Below are positions 19,781-29,600 of a stretch of DNA of 64,000 nucleotides, one piece after another. Position 1 is the first letter of the stretch. Every line of letters begins with the position of its first letter. Source of the stretch: Clostridium saccharoperbutylacetonicum N1-4(HMT) (GTDB lineage: Bacteria; Bacillota; Clostridia; Clostridiales; Clostridiaceae); assembly GCF_000340885.1 (NCBI RefSeq), contig NC_020291.1, forward strand, positions 5,145,001-5,209,000, written 5' to 3'. A program made the translations under genes and the position numbers. The notes beneath the pieces are model-generated. The model was given only the letters and a program-made list of their open reading frames with translations, was not told where the DNA came from and made no database searches.

Positions 19781-19809
19781 ATAATATCATATTTAAAATA
19801 ATAGGTCAA
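19781..19809 (-). promoter_or_regulatory. ptsG promoter
   Basis: TTGACC (complement of 19804-19809), 17-base spacer, TATTAT (complement of 19781-19786). Transcription should start near 19774, giving a leader of about 147 nt that begins with the RAT. Confidence 0.75.
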
Positions 19810-19920
19810 TATTTTTATTCCTATGTATTAATAGCTAATTTCTTGAAAGACTAATAATATACTACAATTTTCAATCAACAATTGTAAGTTAGCGAAATTA
19901 TTTTGTTAGGAGTGATCATA

Positions 19921-20151
19921 GTGACCAAAGAAAGGACACCTTACAATCCAACCCCTGGAGATTATGATACAGAAAAGTTAACTGATCTCCATTCCTCAGA
20001 AACAAATCCATCTTCTTATGCTAGAAATATAAAACAAAATTCTGAAAATAAAAGTAGTCTTTCCGACTCCACAGAAAGGATACCTACATTATCAAAATAT
20101 TCTAACATGAATTCTGATAATGATGAAATTGAAAAAAAAGGTGAAATATAA
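19921..20151 (+). CDS. Small hydrophilic protein, unknown function
   Basis: 76 residues from the GTG at 19921. An AGGAG site (19908-19912) gives 8-base spacing, so the in-frame TTG at 19903, which precedes that site, is not the start. The protein is rich in Ser, Asn, Lys, Glu and Pro (TKERTPYNPTPGDYDTEKLT), lacks hydrophobic segments and looks disordered. I do not recognise the family. A strong terminator follows, supporting a real transcript. It is divergent from the ptsG promoter. Confidence 0.5.
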   Translation: MTKERTPYNPTPGDYDTEKLTDLHSSETNPSSYARNIKQNSENKSSLSDSTERIPTLSKYSNMNSDNDEIEKKGEI

Positions 20152-20199
20152 GCTGTTTATAAAATATTATTACTCTGAATTTTTAAAAGAAATGTAACA

Positions 20200-20244
20200 G
20201 CTCAAGATAATGCAAAAATATTATCTTGAGCCTTATTTATTTTA
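20200..20244. terminator. Bidirectional terminator
   Basis: A 12-bp perfect stem (20200-20211 with 20220-20231), T-rich on the plus side and AT-rich on the minus side. It serves the small-protein gene and the convergent ahb operon. Confidence 0.85.
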
Positions 20245-20261
20245 TTAACCAATAAACACCA

Positions 20262-20738
20262 TTAATTAAAATTCATAAAATATTTCATACTAGTCTTCTT
20301 CAATTCCTTAGTACTATATAAAACCTTATAATTTTTCACACCGATATTATCAGCTATTTTTTCTATAATTCTATTACAGCTTTCCCTATCCTTTTCGTGA
20401 ATCATTGTATATAAATTATAGTCCCATGCTTCAAAGGGTTTTCTCTCATAACAGTGACTTACTTCAGAAATAGATGCCATATATTTTCCGATTCTATCTA
20501 AATCCTCACCACTGACCTTCCACACTACCATAGCATTAGCCTTAAAACCTGCTTTTCTATGGTAAATTATAGCTCCTATTCTCTTTAAAATGCCACTATC
20601 ACTATAAGTTTTCATTTTGCTTAATAGTTCATCTTCATTTATATCAAGTTCTGTTGCCATTTCTCTATATGGATCTGCTGTAATTGAAATATCTTCTTGT
20701 AATCTTCGTATTATTTTCTTATCTAAATTATTAAGCAT
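20262..20738 (-). CDS. ahbB: Siroheme decarboxylase subunit AhbB
   Basis: 158 residues, Lrp/AsnC-like fold. With AhbA it removes two acetate carboxyls of siroheme to give 12,18-didecarboxysiroheme. Family features visible: GILKRIGAIIYHRKAGFKAN, AMVVWKV, the SHCYERKP and DYNLYTMIH stretches, and the end STKELKKTSMKYF. The longest open frame begins at an ATG directly abutting AGGAG; ATG 20738, nine bases from the site, is chosen. It overlaps the ahbA stop by 8 bases. Last gene of the ahbCDAB operon. It is an enzyme subunit, not a transcription factor, despite the AsnC-like annotation it may receive. Confidence 0.92.
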   Translation of the reverse strand: MLNNLDKKIIRRLQEDISITADPYREMATELDINEDELLSKMKTYSDSGILKRIGAIIYHRKAGFKANAMVVWKVSGEDLDRIGKYMASISEVSHCYERKPFEAWDYNLYTMIHEKDRESCNRIIEKIADNIGVKNYKVLYSTKELKKTSMKYFMNFN

Positions 20739-21198
20739 TATTATCATCTCCTTGAAAATTCAAAGCAACTTTTACTTTAAATAATTTAACAGATGGCAAA
20801 CTTATTATTTGATCTAAAGCCGTTTTTTCTTTTATTTCTTGTAAAATATTATTTAAATTTTCATTTGAATTTGTTATTATTGTAAACCACATGTTATATT
20901 CATCTTCTCTTAAATAATTATGGGTTACTTCATAATAATCATTTATACAAGCTGCTACTTCATCAATTCTATTTTCAGGTACTTTAGCTGCACATAAGGT
21001 ACTTGTATATCCTATTTTTCTAGAATTAAAAATCCCGCCTATTCGTCTTATAATCCCCTGATTTTTCAAATTATTTACTCGCTCTAAAACTTCATTTTCT
21101 GTAAGTAATAATTTTTCTCCTAATAATTTAAATGGCCTTTTATCTATTGGAATTTCATTTTGTATAAGATTAAGTAATTTTTTATCTATTGTATCCAT
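20731..21198 (-). CDS. ahbA: Siroheme decarboxylase subunit AhbA
   Basis: 155 residues, Lrp/AsnC-like fold, partner of AhbB. Recognisable AhbA stretches are GIIRRIGGIFNSRKIGYTST, LCAAKVP, and VTHNYLREDEYNMWFTII. The start is ATG 21198, preceded by GGAGGA; the longer open frame from 21216 places this site inside the coding region. It acts on siroheme, the product of precorrin-2 dehydrogenase/ferrochelatase, whose genes are not in this window. Confidence 0.93.
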   Translation of the reverse strand: MDTIDKKLLNLIQNEIPIDKRPFKLLGEKLLLTENEVLERVNNLKNQGIIRRIGGIFNSRKIGYTSTLCAAKVPENRIDEVAACINDYYEVTHNYLREDEYNMWFTIITNSNENLNNILQEIKEKTALDQIISLPSVKLFKVKVALNFQGDDNNA

Positions 21199-21225
21199 AG
21201 AAATCCTCCATACCATAAATGAATT

Positions 21226-22209
21226 TTAATTGTTAAAAATACATATTCTATCTGAAGACATATAGTCACCGTCGTTATAATATGCTGCTCTTGCTCTGCA
21301 GCCTCCACAATTCTTTTTAGCTTTACAACTATTGCAAGTTCCTTTATAATCTTGAGTTCTTAGATTATTAAACAGCTCATTGCTCTTCCATATTTCATCA
21401 AAAGGCACTTCTTTAACATTACCAGCTACTTCTGGTAAATAAGCACAAGCTTGGACATCCCCTCTTGGATTAATAATACAATAATGCAATCCTGCTATAC
21501 ATCCTCTTTTAAATCTAATATCCATCCCAAGTTTTTCAGCAATTCTTACAAATTGAGGTGCACAGGTTGGTTTAATTTCTATATCTACTTCCTTTTGCTT
21601 TTTCATTATTGCTGTTAATAATTCTTCATATTCTTTTGAAGTTAATAGTTCATCTTCTATATTTTTTCCTCTTCCTGTAGGAACAAGGAAGAATATGTGA
21701 TGAGCTGCTGCACCCATTGCAACTGAAAAATCTGTTAGACTTGTTATCTCATCTTTATTCCAATCCATAACTGTTGTATGTACTTGAAATCTAATTCCTA
21801 AATCTCTACAATTTTTCATAGCATAAATAGTGTCTTTAAATGCTGAATCGCTCCCTCTAAAATGATTATGTTTTTCCGAACTTAGACTATCAAGACTTAT
21901 TCCTATTGCAGAAATTCCTGAATCTTTCAGCTTTTGTGCCATTTCGATTGTTATTAGAGTTCCGTTGGTTCCAAGTACAGGGCGAAGTCCAGCCTTAGCT
22001 GCATGACTTATTAACTCAAAAATATCTTCTCTCATTAATGGCTCTCCACCTGAGAAAATCATTATTTTAAAATTAGCTTTTGCAATTTCATCTATAAGTT
22101 TTTTTGCCTCTTCTGTAGTTAATTCTCCTTGACTCTCCTTACCTGAATCTCTATAGCAATGGCTGCATTTCAAATTACATTTATTTGTAGTATTCCACGA
22201 TATTATCAT
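21226..22209 (-). CDS. ahbD: Radical-SAM heme synthase-type protein AhbD (NirJ2-like)
   Basis: 327 residues. N-terminal radical-SAM motif CNLKCSHC (CxxxCxxC), the SAM-binding GGEP, a conserved FFLVPTGRGK stretch, and a C-terminal Cys-rich SPASM-like region (GCIAGLHYC, CNSCKAKKNCGGCRARA) for an auxiliary 4Fe-4S cluster. In the siroheme route AhbD decarboxylates the two propionates of iron-coproporphyrin III to vinyls, giving heme b. GGTGAG precedes ATG 22209; the GTG at 22218 abuts the ribosome site. The AhbC/AhbD assignment rests on position and on the neighbour's better fit to AhbC. Confidence 0.85.
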   Translation of the reverse strand: MIISWNTTNKCNLKCSHCYRDSGKESQGELTTEEAKKLIDEIAKANFKIMIFSGGEPLMREDIFELISHAAKAGLRPVLGTNGTLITIEMAQKLKDSGISAIGISLDSLSSEKHNHFRGSDSAFKDTIYAMKNCRDLGIRFQVHTTVMDWNKDEITSLTDFSVAMGAAAHHIFFLVPTGRGKNIEDELLTSKEYEELLTAIMKKQKEVDIEIKPTCAPQFVRIAEKLGMDIRFKRGCIAGLHYCIINPRGDVQACAYLPEVAGNVKEVPFDEIWKSNELFNNLRTQDYKGTCNSCKAKKNCGGCRARAAYYNDGDYMSSDRICIFNN

Positions 22210-22264
22210 TTTTCTCACTCACCTTTACTCAAGCTTCTCTTAATCAAAAATCATTAATCATATA

Positions 22265-23434
22265 TTAGCAGCCAGAATGAATTTCTTCATCTGTAAGATA
22301 ACATGCAGGATCTTCTGCCCAAAAATCATTATGTACAGCTTCTGCCCTTGTTCTAAAATTTCCATTACAAACATTTAGCCACTTACAATTAGAACATCTT
22401 CCTTTTAATAATTCCTTTCTATTTCTTAGTCCATTAAGTATTTCATTATTTGAATTTCTCCATATCTCCCCAAACTTCTCTTTTTTAACATTTCCAAAAG
22501 TATACTGCCAGGTAAATTGATCTGGATGAACATTCCCATAAAAATCCACATTAGCGAAAGCCATTCCTGACCTATTTCCACCATTTGTTTTTAAGAGTCT
22601 TAATATATTCTCACTTTTATCTTTATATTTTCCTAAAGAGCTCAAATATGTATACACTGCATCTGCATGATTATCTACAGTAAGAATCTCAACACTTGGT
22701 CCAAACTCTATAGCCTTACTTATAATCAAGTCTAAAACTTCTCTTGTTTCTTCCTTTGAAATATCTTCTTCCACCATCTTGCTTCCTCTTCCTGAATAAA
22801 CCAAATGATAAAAGCATACCCTAGGGATTTTTTCTTCTTTTATTAATTTAAATATATCTTCTAATTCCTTATAATTATTTTTATTTATGGTAAATCTAAG
22901 CCCAACTTTTTGCCCTACTTCAATACAATTTCTAATTCCTCTTAAAGAACTTTCAAAGGCTCCGTTGACTCCTCTAAAATTATCATGATTTGAACCAATA
23001 CCATCAAGGCTTACACCAACATAACCTAAATTTATTTTCTTTAAAGCTTTACAAATATCTTTATCTAAAAGAGTACCATTAGTTGATATGGTGCTTCTTA
23101 TTTTTCTATTACTTGCATGTTCAATAATATCAAGAATATTTTCCTTCATTAAAGGTTCTCCGCCTGAAAACAGCAATGCTGGTACATTAAATTCTTTTAA
23201 ATCATCAATAAATTTCTTTGATTCCTCTAAAGTTAATTCACCTTCATATCTCTTACTGTCTGAACTTGCATAACAATGCTTACATTTCAAATTACAAGTC
23301 TTTGTACAATTCCAAGCAACTACAGGTCCTCTTCCTGGACTTACTCCATACTTTTCTAATGAAGCTCCTTCAACATACCTTAAACTATCTCCATAGTTAT
23401 TAGAATCACATAAAAGCTTAGTTATACTTATCAT
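22265..23434 (-). CDS. ahbC: Radical-SAM 12,18-didecarboxysiroheme deacetylase AhbC (NirJ1-like)
   Basis: 389 residues. It has an N-terminal leader with KLLCDSNNYGDSLRY, radical-SAM motif CNLKCKHC, GGEP, long AhbC-typical stretches (FRGVNGAFESSLRGIRNC, VCFYHLVYSGRGSK, LTVDNHADAVY, NGGNRSG) and a Cys-rich C-terminus (CSNCKWLNVC, then DPACYLTDEEI). It removes the remaining acetate groups of didecarboxysiroheme to give iron-coproporphyrin III. A GAGGGGG site precedes ATG 23434. First gene of ahbCDAB, with about 45 bases to ahbD. Confidence 0.9.
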   Translation of the reverse strand: MISITKLLCDSNNYGDSLRYVEGASLEKYGVSPGRGPVVAWNCTKTCNLKCKHCYASSDSKRYEGELTLEESKKFIDDLKEFNVPALLFSGGEPLMKENILDIIEHASNRKIRSTISTNGTLLDKDICKALKKINLGYVGVSLDGIGSNHDNFRGVNGAFESSLRGIRNCIEVGQKVGLRFTINKNNYKELEDIFKLIKEEKIPRVCFYHLVYSGRGSKMVEEDISKEETREVLDLIISKAIEFGPSVEILTVDNHADAVYTYLSSLGKYKDKSENILRLLKTNGGNRSGMAFANVDFYGNVHPDQFTWQYTFGNVKKEKFGEIWRNSNNEILNGLRNRKELLKGRCSNCKWLNVCNGNFRTRAEAVHNDFWAEDPACYLTDEEIHSGC

Positions 23435-23603
23435 GTTTTCTCATCCCCCTCATAATGCCATATCTTATTATCAATAACTTTTCTTTTTTCATAATTGTTA
23501 TATTTTGATTATACACTAAAAAGGTACAGATTGTTATATTTACTAATTATTTTAGTTGTATATTTTATGATATTAGGGCTTTTTATTTTTCTGAAGGAGT
23601 TAG

Positions 23604-23723
23604 ATGATATTAGATTATTTCATTAAAAATAGTGAAGTTTGTTTTAATAACAATGAAAATTTTTTTATTTTAGATAAAGTAAAATTTAATACTTTCAGCA
23701 ACTTAACTACGCTATTAAAATAG
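23604..23723 (+). CDS. Candidate small ORF, 39 residues
   Basis: It begins MILDYFIKNS and ends LTTLLK. A GAAGGAG site lies 4-5 bases before ATG 23604 and a terminator-like hairpin follows the stop by about 25 bases. The sequence is hydrophilic and Asn/Phe-rich, with no recognised family. In such AT-rich DNA a chance ORF is quite possible; only the ribosome site plus terminator support it. Confidence 0.3.
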   Translation: MILDYFIKNSEVCFNNNENFFILDKVKFNTFSNLTTLLK

Positions 23724-23744
23724 TAAGATTTTTTAAAGTATTGC

Positions 23745-23795
23745 TCAAAAAAAAGAAGACTCAAAACTTTGTATAACTTTGAATCTTCTTTTTTT
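23745..23795. terminator. Bidirectional terminator
   Basis: The stem GAAGACTCAAA (23755-23765) pairs with TTTGAATCTTC (23778-23788), one mismatch, extended by flanking A and T runs on both sides. It separates the candidate small ORF from the convergent secreted-protein gene. Confidence 0.7.
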
Positions 23796-23818
23796 GTAAT
23801 TTTTAATGATATATAAGC

Positions 23819-24880
23819 TTATTTAACTTGAAGTAAAGCTCCTTTAAAGCCATTAGATAATGGGTTTAAATAATATGATTTCCCATTAGCGGAGCTCTTT
23901 ATCCAGCCTACCTGCATAACTCCATTTTCATTCATGTAGTACCATCTACCACCTATGTTTTGCCATCCAGTTTGCTTTGACCCATCTGGTCCTATATAGA
24001 ACCAGTCTGCTCCTATTTGCTGCCAACCTTCACCTAGTGATGTATTAAGACCGCTTGTACTACTTGTAGTTGATGATGAGTTTGTATTACTTGTACTAGA
24101 TTCTCTTGTAATATTTAAAGTATATTCTCTTTCATTACTATCATCATCTTTAATCTTTACAGTAACTGTATTGCTACCTTCTGATAATGAAACTTTATCT
24201 TCCCAATCATCATTATCATCTACTTTATCACCATTTATTCTAACAGTGTAATCTGTATCTCCAGGTTTTGCATATACTTTAACACGATCAACTTTATTTT
24301 TAACAGTTATATCAAATGATGATTTCTTCTTATCAAAATTAAAATCAATATCATCATTATTATATGATAAAGTTAATTCATCTAAATAAATATCATCATT
24401 ATTGTTGTCATTATTATCACTATCTTCTTGTTCTATCTTTAGGTTATATGTTTCTTTAAGATCAGACCCTTTATATGCTTTAAGTTTAAGAGTCATATTT
24501 CCTGAAATTTTAACATACTCATCTTGCTCAATTTCATTATCACTTTTGTATATTTTTACTTTATCACAATCAGTTCCTAGATCAATATCAGTAACTTTAA
24601 TTTTGCTAACATTACTATTTACCTTAGCATATAAAGTTGTAGGAGCTTTTCCATCTATTTTACTCAACTTATACTTGCTATTATAACTGCTTTTAGAATA
24701 TACATATACATTATCATCTTTATTAGTTTCTAATTTCACATCAGTAATATACCCTGAAGAATCTGCTGCATATGCTGTTTTTATCCCTAAATTCAAAACA
24801 TTTGGTGCTGCAGTAGTTACCAAACTAAACGCTAAAGCAAATGATATTATTTTTTTAATACTTTTTCTATTCATTATCAT
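23819..24880 (-). CDS. Secreted choline-binding-repeat protein with cadherin-like beta-sandwich
   Basis: 353 residues. Signal peptide about 1-38 (cleavage near AYA-A). An acidic beta-rich region (about 40-165) and a cadherin-like beta-sandwich domain (about 168-265; YLDELTLSYN...YTLNITR) follow. Then come a Ser/Thr/Asn-rich linker and C-terminal cell-wall-binding (CW_1) repeats (GWQQIGADWFYIGPDGSKQT, GWQNIGGRWYYMNENGVMQ, GWIKSS). The repeats resemble choline/teichoic-acid binding modules, so the protein is probably anchored non-covalently to the wall. No catalytic domain is seen. Start may be ATG 24880 or the ATG two codons on. Confidence 0.85.
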   Translation of the reverse strand: MIMNRKSIKKIISFALAFSLVTTAAPNVLNLGIKTAYAADSSGYITDVKLETNKDDNVYVYSKSSYNSKYKLSKIDGKAPTTLYAKVNSNVSKIKVTDIDLGTDCDKVKIYKSDNEIEQDEYVKISGNMTLKLKAYKGSDLKETYNLKIEQEDSDNNDNNNDDIYLDELTLSYNNDDIDFNFDKKKSSFDITVKNKVDRVKVYAKPGDTDYTVRINGDKVDDNDDWEDKVSLSEGSNTVTVKIKDDDSNEREYTLNITRESSTSNTNSSSTTSSTSGLNTSLGEGWQQIGADWFYIGPDGSKQTGWQNIGGRWYYMNENGVMQVGWIKSSANGKSYYLNPLSNGFKGALLQVK

Positions 24881-25225
24881 CCCTACCTTATAATTACTAA
24901 TTATTTTTATCTTTGAAATTGTAGTTTATTAAATAAGCATCCATAAATTCTGCATAACATATTTATTTTACAAAATTTACTATTTAATTATACTAAAAAA
25001 TATTCAATCTTACCTTAAATTAACCTTAAATTTTAATATTATTTCTAATAATATTTTTTAAGATTTTAAATTTATCTAATTATAATACAATTCAAATTAA
25101 TAAAGTGTTGCAAAAAAAAATAAAAAAATAACTGTCACATAAACAAGGTAATCTCTGTTTAGTGCAACAGCTACTTTTAATGAAATTCTAGTAAGATTTT
25201 ATATCAATCCTATAATTTAAATTAC
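24881..25225. other. Intergenic region, secreted protein / efflux operon
   Basis: 345 very AT-rich bases. They hold the upstream region of the wall-protein gene and the terminator of the efflux operon (25111-25170). I see no further gene or clear promoter. Confidence 0.5.
25111..25170 (-). terminator. Terminator of RND efflux operon
   Basis: An imperfect stem (25132-25145 with 25156-25170) followed on the minus strand by a long T-rich run (complement of 25112-25130), about 55 bases after the TolC-like stop. Confidence 0.7.
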
Positions 25226-26497
25226 TTACTTTGAACCTGAAGATAGAGTCCAAGGCTTTTGAATTTCATCTTTTAAAGTATTGTATCCATCAATAGCAGT
25301 TCTTAATTGAATATTCAAATCTAGACTATTAACAACTAATGCATCATAATCTGATTTAGTCATCATCCCCAAATCATACTTGAGTTTTGCATTACTAATT
25401 TGTTTATTAGTCAATTCTATATTACTCTTTAGGTAGGTTATACTATCTTCAGTTTTAAGAAGATTTGTGTATAAATTTCTTAAAGTATCTTTTAACTGCT
25501 TTTTAGTCATATTTAATGATATATCAGTTGTATCCATAGTAAGTTTTTTACCCAAATATTGCAAACGCGCTGACAATGCATTTGAATATGCACTCTTCTT
25601 CGCTGTATAAATATTATAGTCATTCATATATGTTTCAATTGGTTCTCCCAGAGTTGATGTTGGTGGTGCTCCTGCATTATCAGTCTTATCTTTTGCATCT
25701 CGTACCATCTGTTCAGATACTTGGTTATCATGATCATTATAATACTCTTTATCAATCTTATTTGCTTCTATTTGGTATTTTAAATCTTTATCTATAACGT
25801 CATCAAAATATTCATCTATATCTCCATCAATTTTTAATTTGTCAAACTGAATATCTTGTTCTAAGCTATATTTCGTTACATCTTTACCAGTTAATACTTT
25901 AAAACTATATATTGCATCCTTTAAAGTATTTTCATTAAATTTTTGTGTATATTGTAAATTTTGAATATTAAGCTGACTATTTTGTAAATCAACTTCAGTT
26001 ACAATTCCTAGATTTTTTTTCAATTGTAAATCATTTAACTGCTTAGTTCTAACTTCTAAATCTTTTGCTGCTTTATCTATTTTCATTTGACTTGTAACAA
26101 TGTTGTTATACGCAGTAGTAGTTTTTTGTATTACAGCATCTTCATCAAATTCCCTTTTTTGCTCAGCCTGATTAAGTGAATTATCTCTAGTATCCTTGTT
26201 ATAATCTTCTTTGTCACCTGAAACACTAGTTGCATCATCTATTCTTTCATTTACATCATTAACTTTATCTTGATAACTTACTTTTTTATCATCAATTGCT
26301 AATGTATCACTATTACTTATTGCCACCTTTATAGCTTCATCTAAAGTAAAAAGTGGTTTTCCACTTATTGTTTGTGTACTTGTCACAGTATTAGAATCTT
26401 GTTTTGTAGTATCTGCTGCAAAAACTGGCATTATACTTCCGCTCATAATACTAATACCAATTGCAAAGGCAACAAGCTTATTTATATTCTTTCTCAT
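25226..26497 (-). CDS. TolC-like secreted efflux protein
   Basis: 423 residues from ATG 26497, which has an AGGAG site; the earlier ATG at 26515 precedes that site. A signal peptide (about 1-28, ending VFAAD) is followed by TolC-family helical hairpins with repeated motifs (FTLDEAIKVAISNS, KNLGIVTEVDLQNSQLN, and the pseudo-repeat YDLGMMTKSDYDALVVNSLD). In Gram-negatives TolC forms the outer-membrane channel. Here the organism looks monoderm, so it may act as a wall-spanning or adaptor-like coiled coil. The beta-barrel part appears reduced. It is the last gene of the adaptor-RND-TolC operon. Confidence 0.85.
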   Translation of the reverse strand: MRKNINKLVAFAIGISIMSGSIMPVFAADTTKQDSNTVTSTQTISGKPLFTLDEAIKVAISNSDTLAIDDKKVSYQDKVNDVNERIDDATSVSGDKEDYNKDTRDNSLNQAEQKREFDEDAVIQKTTTAYNNIVTSQMKIDKAAKDLEVRTKQLNDLQLKKNLGIVTEVDLQNSQLNIQNLQYTQKFNENTLKDAIYSFKVLTGKDVTKYSLEQDIQFDKLKIDGDIDEYFDDVIDKDLKYQIEANKIDKEYYNDHDNQVSEQMVRDAKDKTDNAGAPPTSTLGEPIETYMNDYNIYTAKKSAYSNALSARLQYLGKKLTMDTTDISLNMTKKQLKDTLRNLYTNLLKTEDSITYLKSNIELTNKQISNAKLKYDLGMMTKSDYDALVVNSLDLNIQLRTAIDGYNTLKDEIQKPWTLSSGSK

Positions 26498-26546
26498 GCA
26501 TATTCTCCTTTTCATTTAATTATCTACTTATTAATTCAAAGCTGAA

Positions 26547-26592
26547 TTTAAAGGGACTATATAAAAATAAATTTTAGTATAGTCTCTTTAAA
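26547..26592 (-). other. Intercistronic hairpin between RND and TolC-like genes
   Basis: Arms of about 15 bases (26547-26561 with 26578-26592) pair around a 16-base loop, with no T tract on the minus strand. It may protect or process mRNA, or partly terminate and lower the TolC-like level. Confidence 0.45.
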
Positions 26593-26603
26593 ATTTTTGA
26601 TAT

Positions 26604-29600
26604 CTATAAATTTAAATTAGATTCTTCTTTAGGTACTTTTGAGCTTTTTTTACTCTTTAACCTAACAAACTTTTTCTTTAAATCATCTAACAATGTATAT
26701 GCTATAGGAACTACCACCAAAGTTAATATTGTAGCTGTGATTAATCCTCCAATTATAGCTTGTGACATTGGTGCACTCATTTCTGAACCTGTTTTATTAG
26801 AAACAGCTGAAGGCAGCATACCAAATATCATAGCTAAAGTAGTCATAATTATTGGACGAAGTCTTACAAGTCCAGCTTCCCTTAGAGCTTCTCTTATAGG
26901 CATACCTTCATTCATTCTTTCCTTAGCTGCATCAATAAGCAAGATTCCATTTTTTGATACCAATCCCAAAAGCATTACTATACCAATTAGTGCCGGCATA
27001 GTTATTTCATTTCCAAAGGCGAATAATCCAAGCATAGCTCCTATAATAGCAAGCGGTAATGCAAACATTATTGCTCCTGGATCAATGAAACTTTCAAATT
27101 GTGCTGCCATAACTAAGTATAAGAACAGGATTGACAATATTATTGCTTGAACTAAACTCACCATACTCTTTTGCATCATTTGATTCGTTCCACCTAGAGA
27201 TAAAGAAACTCCCGCTGGTAATTCACTTTTGATTTTTTGAAGATATTTATTTTGGAAAGTACCTGATGGAGTCCCTGAAACATTACAAGATATTTCAATT
27301 TGTCCTTGTCTTCCGTATCTGTGTAATTCCGATGAAGTTGTCCCAATTACTTTCTTAGTCACTTGTTTTATCGGAACTTGAGTATTATTGGTACCAGAAA
27401 CATAAATTCCATCAAGATCACTAAGATTTTTACGTTGCCCTTCATCAAGAAATACTTTAACGTCATACCTATCTTTACCACCATCATATTTTGTTACAGT
27501 TGAACCATTGAATAATATTCCTAAAGTATTTGCAACATCTGAACTATTAACTCCTAAATCTGCTGCTTTATCACGATCTACATCTATCTTTGCTACAGGC
27601 GTACCAGATTTATCATTACTACTTACATCTCTTGCATTAGGATCTTTAGCCATTTCTTCTTTTATTTTATTTGCAAAAGCTTGAAGCTTTTCTCTATCAT
27701 CACTGACAAGATTATAAGTTACATCCTTTGAACCTCCGCCGCCTCCCATAGACGCAGCTGCAACTGTAACTTGTGTCCCTGGAATTCCACTTAAATCTGC
27801 TCTAAGCTTTTCAGCTATTTGCCTTGAACTATCCTTACGCTGTGTTTTATCAGTTAATTCCAGTTTGATTGATGTCTTACTTTTACTTACATTAGAATAC
27901 ATAGATTTCACTTCTGGATACTTGCTTTTTATAATTTCCTCAAATTGTTTATTTTTTTGATTTGCTATATCCAAAGTTATTCCAGCATCAAAATTAACAT
28001 TAACAGTAACTTGTCCATTATCAGTTGTCGGCATCATAGCAAATCCCAAAGTACTAGCTAATCCTAAACTCACAACAAACATAAGCGCACAGGCAATTAA
28101 AATTATCAATCTGTGCTTAAGAGCTTTTGTTAAGAAATTTGCATATTTTTTAGATAAACTATCAAATTTCTTATTAAATGATTTAAAAAACTTACCAATG
28201 AAGGTTTTGCTTTCCTTTCTCTCTGCTTTAAGCATTCTAGAGGACATCATAGGAACTAAAGTGAAGGATACAAATAAAGAAACTGCCATACTGAAAACAA
28301 TTGTCATTGCAAACTCAATAAAGTATTTTCCAAGTATACCTTCTATCATTGCTATCGGTAAAAATACGGCTATAACAGCAGAGGTAGTTGCAATAACTGC
28401 AAATCCAATTTCAGATGTAGCTTCTCTTGCTGCCTCTAGTGGACCTTTACCCATATGCAAGTGCCTTACAATATTTTCTATAACAACTATAGCATCATCA
28501 ATTAAGAGTCCAACCGCCAAAGATAACCCCATTAATGACATTGTATTTAATGAAAAGTTCATTAATTTCATACAAATAAAGGTGGTTATAATTGAAATTG
28601 GAAGTGATAATGCACTAATAAGAGTACTCTCCCATTCATTTAAGAACAAGAAAACAATAATAACTGCTAATGCACATCCCTCTATAATAGTTTCTTGAAC
28701 GCTGTCTACTGTTCGTTGAATTGATGCTGAATTATCACTAACAATATCAACCTGAACACCTTCTGGTAGCGAACCTTTAATTTGGCTGATTATTTTTTTT
28801 ACATTTTCTGCAACTTCAACAGTATTTGCACCTGATTGCTTAACTATATTTATACCAATTGACTTATTACCTTGATAATAAGCTTGACTAGTTCTCTCTT
28901 GAACAGAATCTTCAATTGTAGCAATATCATTTAATCTAATTTCTGTTCCTTTGTTATTTTTTATTAAAACATTTTTTAAATCTTCAACCTTTTGTATTTT
29001 ACTATTTGTTGTAATAGAAATTTCATTATTTCCATCAACTACTTTTCCACTTGATTGATCAATATTATCATTTTTAATACTACCTATAACTTGGCTTGCT
29101 GTAAGACCATGTGAAAGCAGCTTATCATTATCTAATTTTATATGAATTTCTCTTGTATCTTCTCCTGATACATCTACAGATCCAATACCAGAAATTGTAT
29201 ATAGTTTTGGTTTTATAGTGTTATCTACAACATCAGATAAGACTTGATTATCGTCTAATCCATAAACTGCAATAGATAAAATAGATGATGCTGACATATC
29301 AAATTTAGAAATTACTGGGTCATTAGCATCTGTTGGTAATTGCCCTACAATACTAGAAACCTTATCTCTAACTTCCTGAGCTGCAACTTCAGAATCTTTA
29401 CTCAATTCAAATCCTATAGTGGTTTGTGACATCCCCGAGGTTACAGTTGTAGTTATAGTATCCACTCCTGAAATTTTTTGAACTGCATCTTCAACTTTTT
29501 TTGCGACCTTCGTTTCTAGCTCTTGTGGTGTTGCACCTGGTTCTGTTACAACAACTGAAACATATGGTATATCTGCATTCGGCATGTCATTAAGTACTAA

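Larger units (their letters stand above)
23435..23818. other. Intergenic region, ahb operon / secreted protein
   Basis: 384 bases containing the presumed ahb promoter on minus (not confidently placed), a candidate 39-residue ORF on plus, and a bidirectional hairpin. Otherwise AT-rich and featureless. Confidence 0.5.

Noticed and set aside
19669..19854. 61-residue open frame on plus across the ptsG leader
   Set aside because: Lies over the RAT, terminator and promoter on the opposite strand; no ribosome site.
20262..21198. Two Lrp/AsnC transcription regulators
   Set aside because: Sequence stretches and placement after two radical-SAM genes identify the siroheme decarboxylase subunits.
28198..28698. 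166-residue open frame on plus inside the RND pump gene
   Set aside because: Shadow of a long gene on the other strand; no ribosome site or family features.
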